Shown here: positions 6,909-11,503 of the stretch, piece after piece
How the letters are laid out: each line of letters begins with the position of its first letter
How positions within the stretch are numbered: the first letter of the stretch is position 1
NCBI GenBank assembly: GCA_945860335.1
Contig: CAMAQW010000040.1
Location: 1-11,503 of the forward strand
DNA length: 11,503 nt
Reading direction: 5' to 3'
Source of the DNA: Sediminibacterium ginsengisoli
GTDB lineage: Bacteria > Bacteroidota > Bacteroidia > Chitinophagales > Chitinophagaceae
Notes under the pieces: generated by a model
Databases searched by the model: none
Told to the model about the DNA's origin: nothing
The model's input: only the letters and a program-made list of their open reading frames with translations
Position numbers and translations under genes: made by a program

Positions 6909-7994
6909 TTAGGAATTCATGATTTTATTTTGATGGTTGATACTTTCCATATGCACCGCATCAAAATATTTGGTAATAAATTCTTGACTTAATCCAAGCT
7001 TCTCTCCTCTTTCGTAGGCGCGCGCTAAAATCGAATTCCATCTGTTCGTTTGCAAAATGGTGATGTTGTTATCCTTTTTGTATTGACCAATTTTATCGGC
7101 AACTTTCATTCGCTGACCAATGAGTTGCAATAGTTCATCATCTAGCTGGTTAATTTGCTGTCGCATTTTTTCCATCACTGCATGTAGTTCTTCCGAATCA
7201 ATTTCTTCTGTTCTCCACACAATAGAGTTGATCATTTCCCCTAAACGTTCTGGGGTAACTTGCTGTTTAGCATCACTCCAAGCATTATCAGGATCGATAT
7301 GGCTTTCAATAATAAGTCCGTCAAAATCAAGGTCAATGGCTTTTTGTGCAACATCCATTAAAATATCTCTTCTACCACAAATATGGGAAGGGTCATTAAT
7401 AAGTAGCATCCCCGGATTACGACGCTTCATTTCGATCGCTAAATGCCACATGGGTGCATTTCTATACTCAGTATTACCATAAGAACTAAATCCTCTATGG
7501 ATAAGACCTATATTTTTTATGCCCGCATTTGCAACGCGCTCCACTGCACCAATCCATAATTCTAAATCGGGATTGATGGGATTTTTAATAAGTACCGGAA
7601 CATCAGCACCTTTAAGTGCGTCCGCAACATCTTGCACACTAAAAGGATTTACGGTGGTTCTTGCACCAATCCATAAAACATCTACACCAAAATGAAGCGC
7701 ATCTTCTACCTGTTTAGCAGTAGCCACCTCAACCGCTACTGGCAATCCAGACTCTTTTTTAGCTTGTTGTAACCAAGGTAAACCCTTGGTACCAATACCT
7801 TCAAAGCTACCAGGGCGTGTTCGTGGCTTCCAAATACCAGCGCGTAAAATATCTACTTTACCAGTAGCCGCTAGTCTGGTTGCGGTTTGAACAACTTGCT
7901 CTTCTGTTTCTGCGCTGCAGGGGCCAGAAATAATTAAGGGTCTTTTTTGTAGAAGTGCTTCCACTTCTTTTTTTGTTTCGATTGCTTGCTCCAT
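6909..7994 (-). CDS. Bifunctional DAHP synthase (type I-beta) / chorismate mutase
   Basis: This 361-residue fusion catalyses both entry into the shikimate pathway (phosphoenolpyruvate plus erythrose-4-phosphate to DAHP) and, at the far end, chorismate to prephenate. Residues about 15-260 are the DAHP synthase barrel, with metal ligands expected at Cys26 (GPCS), His204 (DPSH), Glu230 and Asp241, and the WKPRTRP loop at 56-61. Residues about 268-356 are an AroQ-type mutase helix bundle; by alignment Arg278, Arg295, Lys306, Arg318 and Gln355 match E. coli Arg11, Arg28, Lys39, Arg51 and Gln88, but Asp48 and Glu52 are replaced by Gln315 and Trp319. This domain order is known in Bacteroidota such as Prevotella, where the mutase domain gives prephenate feedback on the synthase; similar control is likely here. 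It lies 23 bases after the helicase gene. No N-terminal regulatory domain is present. Confidence 0.96.
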   Translation of the reverse strand: MEQAIETKKEVEALLQKRPLIISGPCSAETEEQVVQTATRLAATGKVDILRAGIWKPRTRPGSFEGIGTKGLPWLQQAKKESGLPVAVEVATAKQVEDALHFGVDVLWIGARTTVNPFSVQDVADALKGADVPVLIKNPINPDLELWIGAVERVANAGIKNIGLIHRGFSSYGNTEYRNAPMWHLAIEMKRRNPGMLLINDPSHICGRRDILMDVAQKAIDLDFDGLIIESHIDPDNAWSDAKQQVTPERLGEMINSIVWRTEEIDSEELHAVMEKMRQQINQLDDELLQLIGQRMKVADKIGQYKKDNNITILQTNRWNSILARAYERGEKLGLSQEFITKYFDAVHMESINHQNKIMNS

Positions 7995-8017
7995 AAAAAA
8001 AATTAAACAATATAAAA

Positions 8018-9727
8018 TTACTCTCCGCGTCTTGGCTTGCGCTCACCTCCACTATCCGCATCATTCATTCGAATGCGTCTACCTTTATAGTTTTTACCAT
8101 CAAGTGCATTCACCATTTGTTTAGCTGCACCTTTTTCAATTTCGATCCAAGAGTTCATGTCTTTCATATCAATTCTACCAAGTGCCTCTTTTTTAAGATC
8201 ACTCATATCTAGAATGTATTGTAAGAAACTTGCTTTGTAAAAACCATCTTTTGTACCAAGGTTTACAAAAAGTCGGCTATATCCATTACCGCCACCTCTT
8301 GCATATTCTTTTCTATTATCACCTCTTCCACCATCACGGTCTCTACCATCTCTGCGTCTTGCCTGATCTGGCGCGTCGCTTTGTTCGCGTCTACCTTTGT
8401 CTCTGTGGTTTAGATCTTCTGCGTTTTCATAATACTTCAAGAACCTATCAAATTCCATGGCAGCAACGCGCTTAAGCACATCTTCTTTGCTAACGTCAGC
8501 AAATTTTTCTGCAAGCATGGGAACATAGGTTTCATAATCACCATGGCTAATATCTGCAGACAATAATTTTTCCATAAAAAAGAAAAATTGCTTGCGACAA
8601 ACATCTTTACCACTTGGAATATCTAATTTAGAAAACTTAGAATTGTTGATGCGTTCAATTTGCTTAAACTTATACATCTCTTTAGAGTGTACAATTGAAA
8701 TACAAATACCTTGTAAACCCGCACGTCCTGTTCTACCACTGCGGTGTGTATAAACTTCTACATCATCGGGTAATTCGTAGTTGATAACGTGCGTAATACC
8801 TTGTACGTCAATACCTCTGGCAGCAACGTCTGTAGCGATTAGGAGCTGTAAGGTTTTATCCCTAAACTGTCCCATTACTTTATCACGCTGCGCTTGTGTA
8901 AGATCGCCATGTAAAGCATCAATATCATATCCTTCGCGGGTTAAACGCTCCGAAATTTCCTGTGCATCAATTTTAGTTCTTGTAAAAATGATACCATAAA
9001 TACCCGGGTTAAAATCAATGATTCTTTTAAGGGTTTGGTAACGGTGCTGCGCCGAAGTAACATAATATTGATGATCAATACTTTTGTTAGAGGTATTTAC
9101 TTTACCAACCGTAACTTCTACAGGATCTTTCATGTAACGCTTGCTCACCTTTCTGATTTCAGGTGGCATGGTCGCACTAAATAACCAAGTACTTTCGCGT
9201 TGTGGGGTATTCTTTAAAATGAATTCGATATCATCCTGAAAGCCCATGTTAAGCATTTCATCTGCCTCATCTAAAACAACATATTGTATTTGCTCTAGGT
9301 TGATTGCTTTACGCTCAATTAAATCAATTAAACGACCAGGTGTTGCAACAATAATTTGCACGCCTCTTTTAAGGTCTCTAATTTGTAACCCAATAGAGGT
9401 ACCGCCATAAACGGCTACCACAGAAATACCGGTCATGTATTTCTTAAATATTTCGATTTCCTTTACAATTTGCATGCAAAGTTCTCTGGTAGGACAAACA
9501 ACAAGTGCTTGTGGGTATTTTGCCTTTTCATCTATAATATGTAATAGAGGTAGTCCAAAAGCGGCTGTCTTTCCTGTTCCTGTTTGTGCCAGGCCAATAA
9601 AATCCTTGGTTCCACTAAGTAAAACCGGGATTGCTTGTTCTTGGATAGCTGTAGGGTTCACGTACCCTAGTTCTGTAGTTGACTGAATCAATCTAGCATC
9701 AATTCCCAACTCTTCAAATGTCGTCAT
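8018..9727 (-). CDS. DEAD-box ATP-dependent RNA helicase with DbpA-like C-terminal domain
   Basis: This 569-residue RNA helicase is likely to remodel structured RNA, in ribosome assembly or RNA turnover. Helicase motifs appear in order: Q motif (about 4-33), AQTGTGKT (47-54), PTREL (79-83), TPGRL (129-133), DEAD (153-156), SAT (184-186), IIFTRT (246-251), ATDVAARGID (298-307) and HRSGRTGRAG (328-337). A charged Arg/Gly-rich linker (about 440-480) leads to a DbpA-type RRM-like RNA-binding domain (about 484-557) and a short basic tail. The ATG at 9727 was chosen: an in-frame TTG at 9748 lies inside the promoter element and would be a poor start. It sits between tyrA and DAHP synthase in the same direction, with short gaps on both sides, although it has no evident part in aromatic synthesis. 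Whether it is closest to DeaD, CshA or DbpA cannot be settled by eye. Confidence 0.95.
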   Translation of the reverse strand: MTTFEELGIDARLIQSTTELGYVNPTAIQEQAIPVLLSGTKDFIGLAQTGTGKTAAFGLPLLHIIDEKAKYPQALVVCPTRELCMQIVKEIEIFKKYMTGISVVAVYGGTSIGLQIRDLKRGVQIIVATPGRLIDLIERKAINLEQIQYVVLDEADEMLNMGFQDDIEFILKNTPQRESTWLFSATMPPEIRKVSKRYMKDPVEVTVGKVNTSNKSIDHQYYVTSAQHRYQTLKRIIDFNPGIYGIIFTRTKIDAQEISERLTREGYDIDALHGDLTQAQRDKVMGQFRDKTLQLLIATDVAARGIDVQGITHVINYELPDDVEVYTHRSGRTGRAGLQGICISIVHSKEMYKFKQIERINNSKFSKLDIPSGKDVCRKQFFFFMEKLLSADISHGDYETYVPMLAEKFADVSKEDVLKRVAAMEFDRFLKYYENAEDLNHRDKGRREQSDAPDQARRRDGRDRDGGRGDNRKEYARGGGNGYSRLFVNLGTKDGFYKASFLQYILDMSDLKKEALGRIDMKDMNSWIEIEKGAAKQMVNALDGKNYKGRRIRMNDADSGGERKPRRGE

Positions 9728-9745
9728 GTAGTAAAAATTTTGCGG

Positions 9746-9753
9746 CAAAGGTA
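9746..9753 (-). promoter_or_regulatory. Bacteroidota -7 promoter element of the RNA helicase gene
   Basis: On the - strand this reads TACCTTTG (TAnnTTTG consensus), ending 18 bases before the ATG at 9727 in the 46-base gap after tyrA. A TTTG -33 box is not evident. It would allow the helicase, and the aro genes behind it, to be transcribed independently of tyrA. Confidence 0.55.
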
Positions 9754-9773
9754 CTTATAAGGTAGTGCTTTGC

Positions 9774-10613
9774 CTATTTTAAAATCCGTTTGATCCCATT
9801 GGCTTTTTCAATTAACTCAAGCAAATAATCGGGATTTTCCTTTTCTAAGCTTGCCTTGAATTTCCTCAATTGAGATATATGTTCATTAAGAACGTCTAAA
9901 ACGTTCTCTTTATTCTGCATGAGAATAGGAACCCACATGCTTGGATTACTCTTTGCAAGTCGAACCGTACTCTCAAAACCACCACTTGCCAGTTCAAAAA
10001 TGGCATCTTCCTCCTTTTCTTTCTCCAAAACAGTGTTGGCAAGGGCAAAAGAAGTTATATGTGAAATATGACTAATATATGCAACGTGTACATCGTGCGC
10101 TGCCGCTTCCATGTACAAAAGGTGCATTCCCAGGGTCTGATACACCTGCTCCACCAGGGCAGCAGCATCTGGGTCACTGTCTTCTTTAGAGCAAATAACC
10201 GTGGCTTTGTCGGTAAAAGCATTTTTAACCGCAGCCTCTGGCCCACTATACTCGGTACCCCACATAGGGTGGCTTGCCACAAACCTGCCTCGTTTAGGAT
10301 GCAGGCTCGCAATTTTGCAGATATTGTTTTTGGTAGAACCTACATCCATTATCACCTGCCTGTCTACCAAATCTAAAATTTGAGGTAATAAATTTTCGGC
10401 AGCATTAATAGGCGTAGCAATAACAATTAAATCAGAAAGCGCAACTGCTTCGTTTAAAGATTTTGCTTCGTCTATTATTCCAAGAGCAAGTGCCTGCGAC
10501 AAATGCTGCTCACTCGCATCTACGCCAATCACTTTTGTAGCAAGGCCCTTTTCTTTTAAAGTAAGCGCCATGGAACCACCAATTAAACCCGTACCAATTA
10601 TAGTTACAATCAT
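9774..10613 (-). CDS. tyrA: Prephenate dehydrogenase
   Basis: TyrA oxidatively decarboxylates prephenate to 4-hydroxyphenylpyruvate, the tyrosine precursor, using NAD(P). The 279-residue protein begins with the nucleotide-binding GTGLIG (7-12) and an acidic residue at the end of the second strand (Asp32), which favours NAD over NADP. Further landmarks are IATPI (65-69), DVGSTK (90-95), ASHPMWGTEYSGP (113-125) with catalytic-type His115, the histidine-rich HDVHVAYISHISH (173-185), and Arg218 in RLAKSNPSMW. There is no C-terminal ACT domain, so direct tyrosine feedback through such a domain is not expected. It starts 11 bases after the aminotransferase stop codon, and its product would be the substrate of such an aminotransferase. 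The mutase domain encoded two genes downstream provides its prephenate. Confidence 0.95.
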   Translation of the reverse strand: MIVTIIGTGLIGGSMALTLKEKGLATKVIGVDASEQHLSQALALGIIDEAKSLNEAVALSDLIVIATPINAAENLLPQILDLVDRQVIMDVGSTKNNICKIASLHPKRGRFVASHPMWGTEYSGPEAAVKNAFTDKATVICSKEDSDPDAAALVEQVYQTLGMHLLYMEAAAHDVHVAYISHISHITSFALANTVLEKEKEEDAIFELASGGFESTVRLAKSNPSMWVPILMQNKENVLDVLNEHISQLRKFKASLEKENPDYLLELIEKANGIKRILK

Positions 10614-10624
10614 TGTTCTAAAAT

Positions 10625-11503
10625 TTAAACTGCAATTCCTGCATTTATAACCCTTTCAATGGCTAGTTCAAAACGCTCAACGGGCGCGCATAAACTAATT
10701 CTAATAAATCCATTACCACCCGTTCCAAAAATGCCGCCCGGTGTAATAAAAACATTGGCATCATAAAGCACTTTGTCACTTAATGCAAAACCATCTGGAT
10801 AATTTGAAGGAATACTAGCCCATACAAACATCCCTACCTGCGTTTGTGAATACGTACAATTCAATAAGTCTAATAGTTCAAATACTTTTTCTCTACGTGC
10901 TTTGTAAATAACATTAATACTATCATACCAATCTTTACCTAAACCAAGTGCCTTTGCAGCAGCGAGTTGAATGGGTAAATACATTCCACTATCCATATTA
11001 GATTTAAAACGCAACACTTCTTCAATTCTTTCCTTTTTACCCACCAACATACCCACGCGCCAGCCCGCCATATTAGAACTCTTGCTCAAAGAATTTAATT
11101 CCACCACCACTTCTTTAGCACCCTTAACGGACAATAAACTTTGTGGTGTTTCATTTAAAATAAAACTATATGGATTGTCATGACAAATTAATATTTGATG
11201 TCTCGTTGCAAATGCAATGAGCGCTTCAAAAAAACGAACGGATGGAACCTGTCCGGTTGGCATATGCGGATAATTCACCCACATTAATTTTACCTTAGAT
11301 AAATCTGTTTTTTCGAGTGCCTCTAAATCAGGCTCCCAATTACCAGCTAAAGTTAAATCGTAATACACCGGTTCACCACCTGCTAGTTTAACAGCACTGC
11401 TATAGGTTGGATAACCTGGGTTAGGTATAAGCGCCTGATCGCCTGCATTTAAATAGGTCATACAAATATGCATGATACCTTCTTTGCTTCCAATAAGCGG
11501 AAG
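10625..11503 (-). CDS. Class I/II PLP-dependent aminotransferase, N-terminus outside window
   Basis: The frame is open to the right edge, so the start lies outside; 292 residues are visible of roughly 380-400 expected, and the first in-frame ATG (11473) is internal. At the edge it reads GSKEGI, typical of fold-type I aminotransferases close to LL-diaminopimelate and aspartate aminotransferases. Counting from the Met at 11473: PNPGYPTY (17-24), NYPHMPTG (67-74) in place of the more common NPxNPTG, HDNPYS with PLP-contacting Asp99 and Tyr102, SLSKSSNMAGWRVG with the PLP lysine at Lys131 (bases 11081-11083), and a C-terminal RISL arginine for the substrate carboxylate. Its place directly before tyrA suggests transamination of 4-hydroxyphenylpyruvate and/or phenylpyruvate or prephenate. 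Substrate choice is inferred from context only; aspartate or diaminopimelate pathway activity is possible. Confidence 0.92.
   Translation of the reverse strand, partial: LPLIGSKEGIMHICMTYLNAGDQALIPNPGYPTYSSAVKLAGGEPVYYDLTLAGNWEPDLEALEKTDLSKVKLMWVNYPHMPTGQVPSVRFFEALIAFATRHQILICHDNPYSFILNETPQSLLSVKGAKEVVVELNSLSKSSNMAGWRVGMLVGKKERIEEVLRFKSNMDSGMYLPIQLAAAKALGLGKDWYDSINVIYKARREKVFELLDLLNCTYSQTQVGMFVWASIPSNYPDGFALSDKVLYDANVFITPGGIFGTGGNGFIRISLCAPVERFELAIERVINAGIAV

Noticed and set aside
7120..7482. A 120-codon + strand open frame opposite DAHP synthase-chorismate mutase
   Set aside because: It is a low-complexity Ser/Ile-rich translation with no recognisable domain, wholly inside a well-supported gene.
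7858..8064. A short - strand frame bridging the helicase end and the DAHP synthase start
   Set aside because: It overlaps both genes in another frame, shows no domain, and both neighbouring gene ends are well supported.
9728..9748. A TTG start giving a longer RNA helicase
   Set aside because: The codon overlaps the TACCTTTG promoter element, and the ATG at 9727 starts directly before the Q motif.
1..11503. A mobile or defence system, prophage, CRISPR array or riboswitch
   Set aside because: All genes belong to housekeeping families, apart from one DUF952 gene of unknown role; no transposase, integrase, direct-repeat/spacer pattern, T-box or leader-peptide attenuator was recognised, and intergenic gaps are short.

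Overview
This window looks like an ordinary chromosomal segment of a low-GC Bacteroidota bacterium, probably of the Chitinophagales type. The pointers are TAnnTTTG promoter elements, the near absence of Shine-Dalgarno sequences, an OmpA-family protein with thrombospondin type 3 repeats, a DAHP synthase fused to a chorismate mutase, and a DEAD-box helicase with a C-terminal DbpA-like domain. No mobile element, CRISPR array, rRNA or tRNA gene was seen.

Layout, left to right. The 3' part of priA (primosome helicase) lies on the + strand up to 1050. A 150-base convergent gap follows, with a 17-bp tandem repeat, a 14-bp palindrome and a strong hairpin terminator. Everything after that is on the - strand and is read from right to left.

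In order of transcription, the - strand genes are: a class I aminotransferase (cut by the window end), tyrA, a DEAD-box RNA helicase, DAHP synthase-chorismate mutase, aroB, aroA, aroC, a DUF952 gene, an RlpA-like cell-envelope protein and an OmpA-like outer-membrane protein. From the aminotransferase to DUF952 the gaps are 46 bases or less and aroB/aroA overlap by ATGA, so this is very probably one operon or a set of nested operons. The helicase has its own promoter element. The RlpA-like and OmpA-like genes each have a promoter element of their own and appear to be separate units.

The aro genes cover entry to the shikimate pathway (DAHP synthase), ring closure (AroB), the last two steps to chorismate (AroA, AroC), chorismate to prephenate (the mutase domain), and prephenate towards tyrosine (TyrA plus a probable transaminase). 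Dehydroquinase, shikimate dehydrogenase, shikimate kinase and prephenate dehydratase are not in the window.

I found no convincing novel system. The points most worth checking are non-standard active-site residues in the EPSP synthase, the chorismate mutase domain and the RlpA-like protein, the RNA helicase and DUF952 gene placed within an aromatic operon, and the small repeats after priA.
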